42,389 nt of DNA from Bacteroidota bacterium. Its GTDB lineage: Bacteria > Bacteroidota > Bacteroidia > J057 > JAJTIE01. The position numbers and the translations under genes are program-made. This document shows, in pieces, positions 9,583-17,646 of this stretch; position 1 is the first letter of the stretch; each line of letters starts with the position of its first letter. Where the stretch lies: positions 1 through 42,389 of the forward strand of contig JAJTIE010000006.1 in assembly GCA_021300195.1 (NCBI GenBank), given 5' to 3'. The notes under the pieces are model-generated. The model was not told the DNA's origin and searched no databases. It saw nothing but the letters and a program-made list of their open reading frames with translations.

Positions 9583-10260
9583 TTATTCTTCCAGCAGGCC
9601 GTACTGTATGGCGTAGCGCACCAGGCCGGCGGTGTTTTTCACGCCTATCTTCTGCATCAGGTTTCGGCGGTGGCTGTGCACGGTGCGGGGCGAGATAAAC
9701 AGCTTGTCGGCAATCTCCTGGTTCGTCATCTCGTAGGCAATGTGGCGCAGGATTTCTACCTCGCGCGTAGTTAGCTCTATGGGGGGGGCCGCCATTTGCT
9801 TGGCCTTGTTTGGGGCTGCTTCCATGGTACCAGCCTTGCTCATAAACTGGTTCATCACCGCCGTGGTAACCTCGCGGCTGAAGTAGGTATCGCCTTCGGA
9901 AACCCGCTCCAGGGCAGAGATCAGCTCCTGCTTTCCGGTATTCTTCAGAATATAGCCGCGTGCACCGGCCTGCAGCATGCTGGTAATGTACTCGTCGTCA
10001 TCAAACATGGTGAGGGCAATGACTTTGACATCGGGCTTTTTCACGTTTATCTCTTCGGTAGCCTCTATGCCATTCATCTGGGGCATTTTAATGTCCATAA
10101 GCACCACGTCTACCGGCAGTTCCATGGCCTTCTCTACCGCCTCGCGCCCGTTGTTTGCTTCGCCCAGGATGCTGATTCCGGGTACGTCCTCCAGCATTGA
10201 GCGTATCCCGTTGATGATAATCTTGTGGTCATCCACCAGTAGAAGATTGAGTGTTTTCAT
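9583..10260 (-). CDS. LuxR/NarL-family response regulator
   Basis: A 225-residue two-component regulator. The receiver has the acidic pair D10/D11, phospho-acceptor D56 in VVLMDIKMP, T84 and K106. A short Ala/Gln-rich linker (about 140-155) leads to a LuxR-type helix-turn-helix (LTTREVEILRHIA, NQEIADKLFISPRTVHSHRRNLM). No histidine kinase is adjacent. Upstream, 10261-10359 is a short AT-rich region that probably carries the promoter, but no element clearly fits consensus. It abuts gmhB, which is an unusual partner and gives no clue to its targets. Confidence 0.93.
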   Translation of the reverse strand: MKTLNLLLVDDHKIIINGIRSMLEDVPGISILGEANNGREAVEKAMELPVDVVLMDIKMPQMNGIEATEEINVKKPDVKVIALTMFDDDEYITSMLQAGARGYILKNTGKQELISALERVSEGDTYFSREVTTAVMNQFMSKAGTMEAAPNKAKQMAAPPIELTTREVEILRHIAYEMTNQEIADKLFISPRTVHSHRRNLMQKIGVKNTAGLVRYAIQYGLLEE

Positions 10261-10359
10261 ATGAATGCTTCAGATAATTTTGTCTCTCGCCCCAGTATAC
10301 TAAAAATATTAAATAGATGCGTTTTTGGATACAATTATTGCTAAAATAATCCAGGATTT

Positions 10360-11010
10360 TCATAATTTTTCCTGCAAAGCCCGCAGGGCATCCGGCGGCA
10401 GGGTGTGCCCGCCCCGGTAGGGCAGCGGCTGGTAGCTAAGGCCCAGGGCATCCAGGGCTTGTAGTTTATCGGGCACTTGGTCGATCGGCAAGAAGGGATC
10501 CGAGTCTCCCCAGGCTACCAGGGTGTGGGGCATAGGCTTGTGGTGTATAGGCTCTGGCGGTATGCTGCCAGCCCATAGCACCAAATGATGGGGCACAATG
10601 CGGCCCTGCGAAAACCAGCGCCAGGCTGTAGCCACCCCCTGCGAGAAGCCAAACAGAACAAGCCGGGTACCAGCAGTGTACCCTGGCTGGGCCAGCACCA
10701 CATCCAGCAGCTGGTTCAGGTATACGGCCTGGTCCTGTATCTCGCTGGCCCGGTCTTCGCGGGTCATCCAGCTGGCACCCACCCGGCCACTATGCCCCTC
10801 CAGATAAAAGCGCGATAGTCCCTCGGGCGCTACTACCTGCACACTGGGCGCTGCCACGGGGGCAAACTTGCGGATCCAGTGCTGGGGGAGCATGCCATAG
10901 CCATGAAGCACGATCCACAGCTGCCGGAGGGGGGCCCCACCGCCCAGGGTGTAGTAGCGGGCTGTACGCGGCGTAAGCAGCCTATGGGCGAGGGGTTCTT
11001 CTGCGTTCAT
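10360..11010 (-). CDS. Alpha/beta-hydrolase of the phospholipase/carboxylesterase type
   Basis: A 216-residue cytoplasmic hydrolase, probably a small-molecule carboxylesterase. The oxyanion segment is LHGYGML (35-41), the nucleophile elbow GFSQG puts Ser at 123, the acid is D171 in WGDSDPF and the base H202 in RGGHTLPP. The frame is open to 11124, but ATG 11010 starts the conserved region; translation from there overlaps the 3' end of the M1 peptidase gene by 29 bp. Residues before the first strand are few, so no signal peptide is present. Substrate is unknown. Confidence 0.85.
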   Translation of the reverse strand: MNAEEPLAHRLLTPRTARYYTLGGGAPLRQLWIVLHGYGMLPQHWIRKFAPVAAPSVQVVAPEGLSRFYLEGHSGRVGASWMTREDRASEIQDQAVYLNQLLDVVLAQPGYTAGTRLVLFGFSQGVATAWRWFSQGRIVPHHLVLWAGSIPPEPIHHKPMPHTLVAWGDSDPFLPIDQVPDKLQALDALGLSYQPLPYRGGHTLPPDALRALQEKL

Positions 11011-12724
11011 ACTTGGTAGGGCGGCGGGTATGCCTGGGAATGGGGGCTGTGCGTAGCTGCAGCTGATCGGGCTCCATACGCTGGTGGGTGAACAGAAAGC
11101 GGTTGTTGGCCAGTTCCACCACACTGCCGGTATCTACCCCTTCTGGTAGGGCATGGGCCTGCAGCGCGGTGCCCACCGCTTCGTATCGGCAGGCGGTGCC
11201 ACCTACACGCAGCTCCACGGGCATGGTAAAACCCGGCTGCACACCCTGCCAGCGCAGGTACAGCTGGTTGTCCCCCAGGGCATACACCAGGTGTGGCAGG
11301 GCGCGGTAGTATAGGTAGTGCTCTAGCATGGGGCGGTGGTGCTGCCCCAGCATACCGGCGGTGTAGTCCAGCACAGCCTCTGTACTGGTTTGCTGTAGCC
11401 CAAAGCGGTGATACAGGCCCCGCAGGTAGGCCCACCACAGGCTATCCTGGTTTACGGCCGAACGCAGACTATGTAGCATCCAGCTGCCCTTGTAGTAGGG
11501 GTCGGACGAAGCCCAACCATCAAAGTTCAGCCCGCGTGGCCCCTGTATGGCATCGGCATTTTGTATTTCCCCTCGCTGAGACATCAGGTAAGCCTGGGCC
11601 TGCCCGTAGCCCGCCTGGCACTCCACAAATACAGACTCCAGATAGGTGGTGAAGGACTCATGCACCCACAGGTCGGCATGGTCGGCTACGCTTATGTAGT
11701 TGCCAAACCACTCGTGCCCACTCTCGTGGATCAGTATATAGTCCCAGCCCCATTCGTTGTTCCGAAAGGAATTGCCGTAGGCAATGGCGCCCTGGTGCTC
11801 CATCCCCCAGTAGGGAGCCTCTACCAGGGCATAGCCGTCTGTGTAGAATGGGTAGGGGCCTACCTTGTCCTCAAAGCACTGCAGCATGTGCTGTGCCTGC
11901 TCCAGCAGGGGGGTGGCCTGCTGCGCATTGCCCGCCAGCAGGTAGCAGTCTAGCACCAGCGGGCCACGCATACCTGCATACACCTGCTGCCTGTGCACAT
12001 AGTGGCCCAGGTAGAAGGTCAGGTTATAGGTGTTGATGGGTGCGTGCACCTGCCAGTGAAAGGTGTGCGTGGCACCACCTGGCTGGTGTACAATGCTCTG
12101 CAGGATGCCGTTGCTCACACAGTAGAGGTCCCTCGGCACCTCAAAATAGAGATCTGCACCCAGCTCTGGCTCATCGCTCAGGTGGTCCTTGCAGGGCCAC
12201 CAGCTACTGGCACCCAGGCCCTCGCAGGCTACGCCAGCCCAGGGCCGGCCCTGGCTATCCTGGCTCCACACAAGGCCGCCTGCCCAGGGGGGATTTTGGG
12301 CGATGGGGGGGGGTCCCTCGTAGGCTATGTTCAGGCTATAGGTATGTCCTGGCTGGCAACTATCGGGCAGCGCCACAAACACCGCATGGCCCTGCCTGCG
12401 ATACGGAAGCGCGTTGTCCGAAAGGCGCACAGACCGAAGGGTATAACCCGAGAACAAATCGAAGCGGAGCGAATCTGTATGCTGCAACAGCCGGAAGGTT
12501 ATCGTATTATCTCCCGCTATCCGCTTCTGGGTCAGATCTAGCTGAATGGCCAGGCGGTAGTGCTGCACATCGTAGCAGCTACGGGCGGCATCCAGCGTGC
12601 CCCGTAGTGTATCGGCCTGGCCGAAAGGCCCCCGGTGCAGCAGTACATCGCCGGGCGGCTGGGCAAAACCCGCACGAGTAAGACAGAACAGGAGCAGCAG
12701 ACTAGTGTATAGACACCTGCTCAT
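10982..12724 (-). CDS. Secreted M1-family metallopeptidase
   Basis: A 580-residue zinc aminopeptidase of the gluzincin M1 family with an N-terminal signal peptide (hydrophobic 5-20, AGFAQ cleavage region). The zinc site is HESGH (333-337) plus E356 in WVHESF, 19 residues on. The exopeptidase motif, usually GAMEN, reads GMEHQ (307-311), a variant common in Bacteroidota M1 peptidases. It probably trims peptides in the periplasm or outside the cell. The C-terminus is short and basic, without a type IX sorting domain. It overlaps engB upstream by 23 bp and the esterase downstream by 29 bp, so the three genes are probably translated from one mRNA. Confidence 0.93.
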   Translation of the reverse strand: MSRCLYTSLLLLFCLTRAGFAQPPGDVLLHRGPFGQADTLRGTLDAARSCYDVQHYRLAIQLDLTQKRIAGDNTITFRLLQHTDSLRFDLFSGYTLRSVRLSDNALPYRRQGHAVFVALPDSCQPGHTYSLNIAYEGPPPIAQNPPWAGGLVWSQDSQGRPWAGVACEGLGASSWWPCKDHLSDEPELGADLYFEVPRDLYCVSNGILQSIVHQPGGATHTFHWQVHAPINTYNLTFYLGHYVHRQQVYAGMRGPLVLDCYLLAGNAQQATPLLEQAQHMLQCFEDKVGPYPFYTDGYALVEAPYWGMEHQGAIAYGNSFRNNEWGWDYILIHESGHEWFGNYISVADHADLWVHESFTTYLESVFVECQAGYGQAQAYLMSQRGEIQNADAIQGPRGLNFDGWASSDPYYKGSWMLHSLRSAVNQDSLWWAYLRGLYHRFGLQQTSTEAVLDYTAGMLGQHHRPMLEHYLYYRALPHLVYALGDNQLYLRWQGVQPGFTMPVELRVGGTACRYEAVGTALQAHALPEGVDTGSVVELANNRFLFTHQRMEPDQLQLRTAPIPRHTRRPTKYERRRTPRP

Positions 12725-13301
12725 TCAGCGACTGAATATAGTCCAATAGCTCCTTTTTTCCGGTACCATCTATGGCCGAGGTAACAAAAATAGGGGGTAA
12801 CTCCTCCCACTCTTTCCGGAGCATCATCCGGTAGGCCGACACATTGGAATCGGGCCTGCCTTTCTTGTCAAACTTGGTAAATACCAGTGCAAAAGGCAGC
12901 TGCCGTACACCCAGGGTGCGGATAAACTCCAGGTCGTTGGCCAGGGGTGCGTGCCTGCTATCTACCAGCACAAAGGTGGTTATCAGGCTGGGCCGGAGGG
13001 TCAGGTAGTCGGTTATCATGCGCTCAAAATTATGGCGACTGGCCTTGCTTACCCGGGCATAGCCATAGCCAGGCAGGTCTACCATATACCAGCTGTTGTT
13101 TATCTTGAAATGGTTGATAAGCCGGGTTTTGCCCGGGGCCGAGCTGGTTTTGGCCAGCCCCCTGCGCCCTGTCAGCATATTGATCAGCGAGCTTTTGCCC
13201 ACGTTGCTTCGGCCAATAAAAGCAAACTCAGGCAGATCGGGCACAGGCAGCTCGCGGTAGGTGCTACTGCTTTTTACAAAATCGGCCTGGGTAATCAGCA
13301 T
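12702..13301 (-). CDS. engB: Ribosome biogenesis GTP-binding protein EngB/YsxC
   Basis: A 199-residue TRAFAC GTPase needed for large-subunit maturation. G1 GRSNVGKS (30-37), G3 DLPGYG (75-80) and G4 TKFD (142-145) are clear, with SAPGKTR in switch I. Length is normal. It begins an overlapping set with the M1 peptidase and esterase genes. The upstream gap 13302-13453 has no element that clearly fits the promoter consensus and no gene. Confidence 0.96.
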   Translation of the reverse strand: MLITQADFVKSSSTYRELPVPDLPEFAFIGRSNVGKSSLINMLTGRRGLAKTSSAPGKTRLINHFKINNSWYMVDLPGYGYARVSKASRHNFERMITDYLTLRPSLITTFVLVDSRHAPLANDLEFIRTLGVRQLPFALVFTKFDKKGRPDSNVSAYRMMLRKEWEELPPIFVTSAIDGTGKKELLDYIQSLNEQVSIH

Positions 13302-13453
13302 GGGTTAGGTTGAGTCGGAAGGTGAGTGCTTGGATAAAAATACGAACAATCCCTGCACCCGGGCACACAAAGCGGGGAAGTGTACCATCTGCATCGGCCA
13401 TCCCTGTTTTTTTGTAGATAAACAAAAGGATACCACAGAGCGCGGGCGGGGTG

Positions 13454-14590
13454 CTAGCTGCGGGATTTCAGGTGGCCCCAGATGCTTTCGGCAGCTTTCT
13501 CGCTGGCACCGCCGCCACCCAGGCGCTCTTTTAGCATGCGGTAGTCTTCCAGCATACTCCGCCGCCTTTCAGCATCGTACACCAGCCTGTGCAGCTCCTC
13601 GGCCACGCGGCTAGGGCGCATATCTTTCTGTATCAGTTCCGTTACTACCGGCCGATCCATAATCAGGTTTACCAGGCTGATGTACGAGATCTTTACCAGC
13701 CTGCGGGCTATCTGGTAGCTCAGCCAGTTTCCGCTATAGCACACCACCTGGGGCACCTCGTGCAGGGCTGCCTCCAGGGTAGCAGTGCCGCTGGTTACCA
13801 GGGCATAGCGTGCGGCACGCAGCACGCGGTAGGTGTCGTTATACACCACCTCTATCTGCGGGTAGGCACGGGCCAGCTGGGCATAGTAGGCTGGGGGCTG
13901 GGTGGGGGCTGCCGCCAGCACCGGCTTCAGCTCGCCAAACGTGCTGGCAGCCTGTAGCATCACAGGCAGCATGCGGGCTATCTCGTGCTTACGACTACCG
14001 GGCAGTAGGGCCAGGATCGACGGATTCTCCGGTTTATCGCCAAAGTGGCCCTCCTCTATCGCATCCAGCAGCGGGTGGCCCACATACTCGGCCTCTACCT
14101 CGTAGGGCCTGTACCATTCTCGCTCAAAGGGGAGGATGCAGTACATGCGGTCTACGTAGGCGCGTATCTGCTTTACGCGGCTCTTTTTCCAGGCCCACAC
14201 CTGTGGGGAGATGTAGTAAAACACCTGGATGCCGTGCTGGTGACAAAAGCGGGCCATACGCAGGTTGAAGCCCGGATAATCGATCAGGATAACCGCATCG
14301 GGCTTGAAGGCCAGCAGGTCGGCCTTTATCTGGCTAAACATCCGGAGGATGGTGCGCAGGTTCATCAGCACCACCAGAAAGCCCATAAAGTCGGTAGTGC
14401 GGATGTGGCGCGCCAGCTGCATACCGGCAGCCTCCATGCGGTCTCCGCCCATGCCGCGAAAGGCACAGGGACCCTTGGCCTTGAGCGCCCGGATCAGGTT
14501 GCTGCCATGCAGGTCTCCGCTGGCCTCTCCGGCTATCAGGTAGAATCTGCGCCTGCTGTCGGGCGGCGCATCTGCGGGGGCTGTGTCCAT
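13454..14590 (-). CDS. lpxB: Lipid-A-disaccharide synthase
   Basis: A 378-residue peripheral membrane glycosyltransferase (GT19) that joins UDP-diacylglucosamine and lipid X to give the lipid A disaccharide. Diagnostic segments are AGEASGDLHGSNLI, FRGMGGDRM, VILIDYPGFNLRMA, YYISPQVWAWKKSRV and LLPGSRKHEI. Its presence shows a Gram-negative outer membrane with LPS. The start at ATG 14590 gives a short Ala/Pro/Asp-rich lead of about 14 residues. A T-rich stretch resembling a distorted -7 element precedes it. Confidence 0.96.
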   Translation of the reverse strand: MDTAPADAPPDSRRRFYLIAGEASGDLHGSNLIRALKAKGPCAFRGMGGDRMEAAGMQLARHIRTTDFMGFLVVLMNLRTILRMFSQIKADLLAFKPDAVILIDYPGFNLRMARFCHQHGIQVFYYISPQVWAWKKSRVKQIRAYVDRMYCILPFEREWYRPYEVEAEYVGHPLLDAIEEGHFGDKPENPSILALLPGSRKHEIARMLPVMLQAASTFGELKPVLAAAPTQPPAYYAQLARAYPQIEVVYNDTYRVLRAARYALVTSGTATLEAALHEVPQVVCYSGNWLSYQIARRLVKISYISLVNLIMDRPVVTELIQKDMRPSRVAEELHRLVYDAERRRSMLEDYRMLKERLGGGGASEKAAESIWGHLKSRS

Positions 14591-14635
14591 TGGGTTGTTT
14601 GTGCAAAAAAATACCGGTTCTCTTGCCGCCAGCAG

Positions 14636-15292
14636 CTACTGCTTCTTTCGGTCGTTAATAAGCTTGATGAAGTTGTACACGGCTATGGGGTCTACGCCCA
14701 CATTCGTTACCGTGCCCTTGCGCTGGTAGTAGTCTATATAGCGCTGGCGGGCAACGGAAAGCCGATCTGCATCATCGGCAGGCAGGTTATTCATAAAATA
14801 GGCCATCGTCTCGGCATCCACCCGGTGATTGATGGTCTCGATAGACAGGGGCGTTTGCGTGGGCAGGTTCAGCACCGCCGTCCTCAGCTCCAGCGGGGTA
14901 TTGTAGGGCCGAACCACAATGCTGTCCAGTATAAAATCCTGGGGAATCATGTACTGAATCAGGTATAGGTACTGCTCCCCGGCATCGGGCTTGTATTCCC
15001 GTATATACTGGCGCACGCTGATCATTTCGGTAAGGAAGCCAAAGCGGGAGAAGACCAGCGTGTCCGACTCTACCACCGGGAGGCTAAAGAATCCGTTGGC
15101 ATCCGACACGGCCAGCCGGGTTTTTCGGGTGGTGGTAATGCGGCAGTAGCTGATCGGCACATGGTTATCCCTACCCAGCACCATACCACTCAGCTGGTAC
15201 ACACTCCCCGCTTTGGGGGTCGTAGCATTTTGCCCAAACAGCGGGAGCGCAGCGGTGCATAGCAGCACAATACCCAGATAGCGTACCATCAT
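14636..15292 (-). CDS. Secreted carboxypeptidase-regulatory-like domain protein
   Basis: A 218-residue exported protein. After a signal peptide (RYLGIVLLCTAALPLFGQ) comes a CarboxypepD_reg-like beta-sandwich (about 35-100: LSGMVLGRDNHVPISYCRI, SDANGFFSLPV, FSRFGFL), a domain often found on TonB-dependent receptors and exported proteins in Bacteroidota. The remaining half is not recognised. The frame is open to 15406, but the tandem ATGs at 15292/15289 directly precede the signal peptide and follow a TATGTTTG element by 5 nt. Function is unknown; a structural role at the cell envelope is plausible. Confidence 0.75.
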   Translation of the reverse strand: MMVRYLGIVLLCTAALPLFGQNATTPKAGSVYQLSGMVLGRDNHVPISYCRITTTRKTRLAVSDANGFFSLPVVESDTLVFSRFGFLTEMISVRQYIREYKPDAGEQYLYLIQYMIPQDFILDSIVVRPYNTPLELRTAVLNLPTQTPLSIETINHRVDAETMAYFMNNLPADDADRLSVARQRYIDYYQRKGTVTNVGVDPIAVYNFIKLINDRKKQ

Positions 15293-15297
15293 ATAAA

Positions 15298-15305
15298 CAA
15301 ACATA
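15298..15305 (-). promoter_or_regulatory. TAnnTTTG element before the carboxypeptidase-regulatory-like gene
   Basis: TATGTTTG on the minus strand ends 5 nt before ATG 15292. It overlaps a further in-frame ATG (15304), which argues that this more distal ATG is not the start. Confidence 0.45.
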
Positions 15306-15477
15306 CGTTTTTTCTGAAAAAAAGACATACAAAGGCTGAAACGGAGCGAGGTAGCTACCCAATAGGCGTATGTGGATAGGTATTCGATCAAAAATCTGAT
15401 TTTCAACTAGTTAAACACATTTAGCAGAAAAGAGGCAATAGAAACCACTACGGGCCAGACACATACGCCAGGTGAAG

Positions 15478-17538
15478 CTAGCGCATAAACCGTACAATCA
15501 GCACCTCGGCCAGCAGGCAGAACAAGGCTACCCACAAAAAGTAGCGCCACAGGGGCACACCAGCCGCACTCAGCTGCGCCTCTTTCCGCACCACCGCCTC
15601 CTCGCCCTTCAGTACCTTTACCTGCTCATCCAGGCCCCGGTTTTCCAGGGCTTCGCTCAGCTCGTCGGTACTGGCAGCTGCCAGCTGGCTTTCGGTATCG
15701 GAGAGGTTGAAGCTGATTCGCTCCAGCACACTGTCCTCCTGCACCACCGCGTAGGTACCGGGCTGTAGTGGCAGGCCCTCAAAGGAGAGCAGTGTCTGCC
15801 CAGCCTGCTCATACTGCTCAGGCACAAAGACCTGATCCCCCTTACGCAGCTTTACATTTCCGTTCCCCTTGGCCTGCACCCGGTGTAGCGTATAGGCCCC
15901 AATGGTTTGCGAAAAACCAGCATGCGCAGCATTATTTACCAGCATGGTGGCCCGGTACAGGATGGGCACAAAACTGCTCTTGATCGGGAAGTCGCCCCAG
16001 GCCAGGCTAGGGAAGCAGCTGAAGGTAAAGACCAGCCCGGCCTGTAGCTGTGTTTTTGTCAGTACCGCATTGCCCCGCGCATCCCGCAGAATTACGTTGT
16101 GGATGCTACCGGAATGGGGCGTAAAGTCATAAAGCTTGGAAAAGGAGGGGCTATCAAAACGTGCATCCTGCTTGCTGTCAGAAAAAACGCCCTGAAAAAG
16201 CGGATCTTGCAGGTCGGCATAGGGCAGCTGCACGGGCTCGGTATAGGTATTCAGTGTGCCAAAAGCCCCAAGCCCCATTGTCTGCATAAAACTGCGGAAG
16301 GACTGCTGCATATCTGAGGCGGGGAAGATGAGGAGCCCCCCACCCTCTTCGGCCACCCAAGACTTGATGCGAGCTGCCAAGCCGTCGCTCATCCGCGAAA
16401 CGCCTGCCAGCACAAGGGCCGAATAGTCTTGCAGCGATACATTCGAGAATCGGGTTTCATCCAGCAGTTCTACCCGGTACTGCGTCATCAGGCGGCTATA
16501 GAAGGTGCGCAGGTAGCCAGGGTCTTCCCTACCCTGCACCAGCAGGATGCGGCTACCCTCAGGTATATTGAAGCTGAAATGCCGCTCGTTGTCAAACTCG
16601 ATGGGCAGATCATCCAGGCGCACGGTGCCCTGCTGCCAGCCCCCCTGCTGGGGGGTGAAGGTAAGGGTAGCCTGCTGCTGCTGCCCGGCAGCCACGCTTA
16701 CCGACCCCACACCCACAGCCTTCCCCTCCAGCTCTACCTTCAGGGGCAGGTTCTGCACGTCTTCCGGCCCATCGTTGTGCACCGTAAGCCGCAGGTTTAT
16801 GGGCTTATCCTGCTCGATCACCACATCCTCAAAGGCCATGCCCGACACATATACATTGGGCTGGGCACGGGTTCCCACCTTGGCAAAGCGCACTTCGAGT
16901 CCCGGGGGCAGCGGGGGCAGCTTGATCGAATCCTGCATCACCGTTTTCTGTTGAAAGTCGGAGATAAAATACAGGGTGTGTACGGGATTGGCTGCGGCGG
17001 AAAAATAGAGCGGGGCGTTATTCAGCACCTCGGCGTAGCTAACCTGGCGGTCGGCATAGCCTAGCTGGTCTAGCGCTTGTATGGCCTCGCCCTGCGGCAC
17101 AAAGGGTGCGCTGAGCAACAGCCTCCCCGTGGTCTGCACCTGGTAGGTGGCATTAGGGCCATGGGCCCGCAGGATGGTATAGGCTAATTTCCGTACCTGA
17201 GACAGGTAGTCGCCCCGCTCATCCACAGCACTCATGCTCAGGCTATTGTCTATAATAATAGCGACAGAGTGGCTACCCTGCCTGCGCTGCCCTGCCTCGG
17301 TAGCCCAGTAGGGGCCCGAAAACATGAGTACAAGCGCAGCCAGCAGCAGCAGCCGGGCGGCCAGTAGCAGATAGTGCTTCAGCCTAAGCCGGCGCCGCAC
17401 CACCTGCTGCACCTCGCGGATGAACGCAAGGTTGCTAAACAGCAGCCTGCGGGGCCTGCGGAAGTGAAAGAGATGTACCAGAATGGGGATAGCAAGGGCC
17501 AGCAATGCCCACAGTACATGGGGGAATAGGAAGTTCAT
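15478..17538 (-). CDS. BatA-like membrane protein with N-terminal BatA domain and vWA region
   Basis: A 686-residue inner-membrane protein. The N-terminus (FPHVLWALLALAIPILVHLF, then RRPRRLLFSNLAF) is the BatA N-terminal domain, followed by a second hydrophobic helix (about 56-77). A von Willebrand A-like fold begins with IIIDNSLSMS, a MIDAS-type DxSxS motif. A long Gln/Gly-rich beta region follows, and the protein ends in a membrane helix close to the last residue. Large proteins of this kind are common in Bacteroidota but their role is not established. ATG 17538 is chosen over the in-frame TTG 17556; TAACTTTA, a weak -7 match, precedes it by 6 nt. Confidence 0.82.
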   Translation of the reverse strand: MNFLFPHVLWALLALAIPILVHLFHFRRPRRLLFSNLAFIREVQQVVRRRLRLKHYLLLAARLLLLAALVLMFSGPYWATEAGQRRQGSHSVAIIIDNSLSMSAVDERGDYLSQVRKLAYTILRAHGPNATYQVQTTGRLLLSAPFVPQGEAIQALDQLGYADRQVSYAEVLNNAPLYFSAAANPVHTLYFISDFQQKTVMQDSIKLPPLPPGLEVRFAKVGTRAQPNVYVSGMAFEDVVIEQDKPINLRLTVHNDGPEDVQNLPLKVELEGKAVGVGSVSVAAGQQQQATLTFTPQQGGWQQGTVRLDDLPIEFDNERHFSFNIPEGSRILLVQGREDPGYLRTFYSRLMTQYRVELLDETRFSNVSLQDYSALVLAGVSRMSDGLAARIKSWVAEEGGGLLIFPASDMQQSFRSFMQTMGLGAFGTLNTYTEPVQLPYADLQDPLFQGVFSDSKQDARFDSPSFSKLYDFTPHSGSIHNVILRDARGNAVLTKTQLQAGLVFTFSCFPSLAWGDFPIKSSFVPILYRATMLVNNAAHAGFSQTIGAYTLHRVQAKGNGNVKLRKGDQVFVPEQYEQAGQTLLSFEGLPLQPGTYAVVQEDSVLERISFNLSDTESQLAAASTDELSEALENRGLDEQVKVLKGEEAVVRKEAQLSAAGVPLWRYFLWVALFCLLAEVLIVRFMR

Positions 17539-17569
17539 GCGAGGTAAAGTTAGCAAAGCTGTGCCAACA

Positions 17570-17596
17570 AAAAAGGAGCCGCAATGGCTCCTTTTT
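17570..17596. terminator. Terminator after secDF
   Basis: Arms 17570-17580 and 17586-17596 (AAAAAGGAGCC/GGCTCCTTTTT) with a 5-nt loop. The A and T flanks let it work on either strand; it separates secDF from the BatA-like gene downstream on the minus strand. Confidence 0.82.
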
Positions 17597-17646
17597 GTTT
17601 TCGATTAGCGGGCTGCCAACATATTGGGCTGGCACGCTGCGCCTGT

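Noticed and set aside
14045-14968. 307-codon plus-strand frame across lpxB and the carboxypeptidase-regulatory-like gene
   Set aside because: Lies antisense to two well-supported genes, crosses their boundary and shows no domain.
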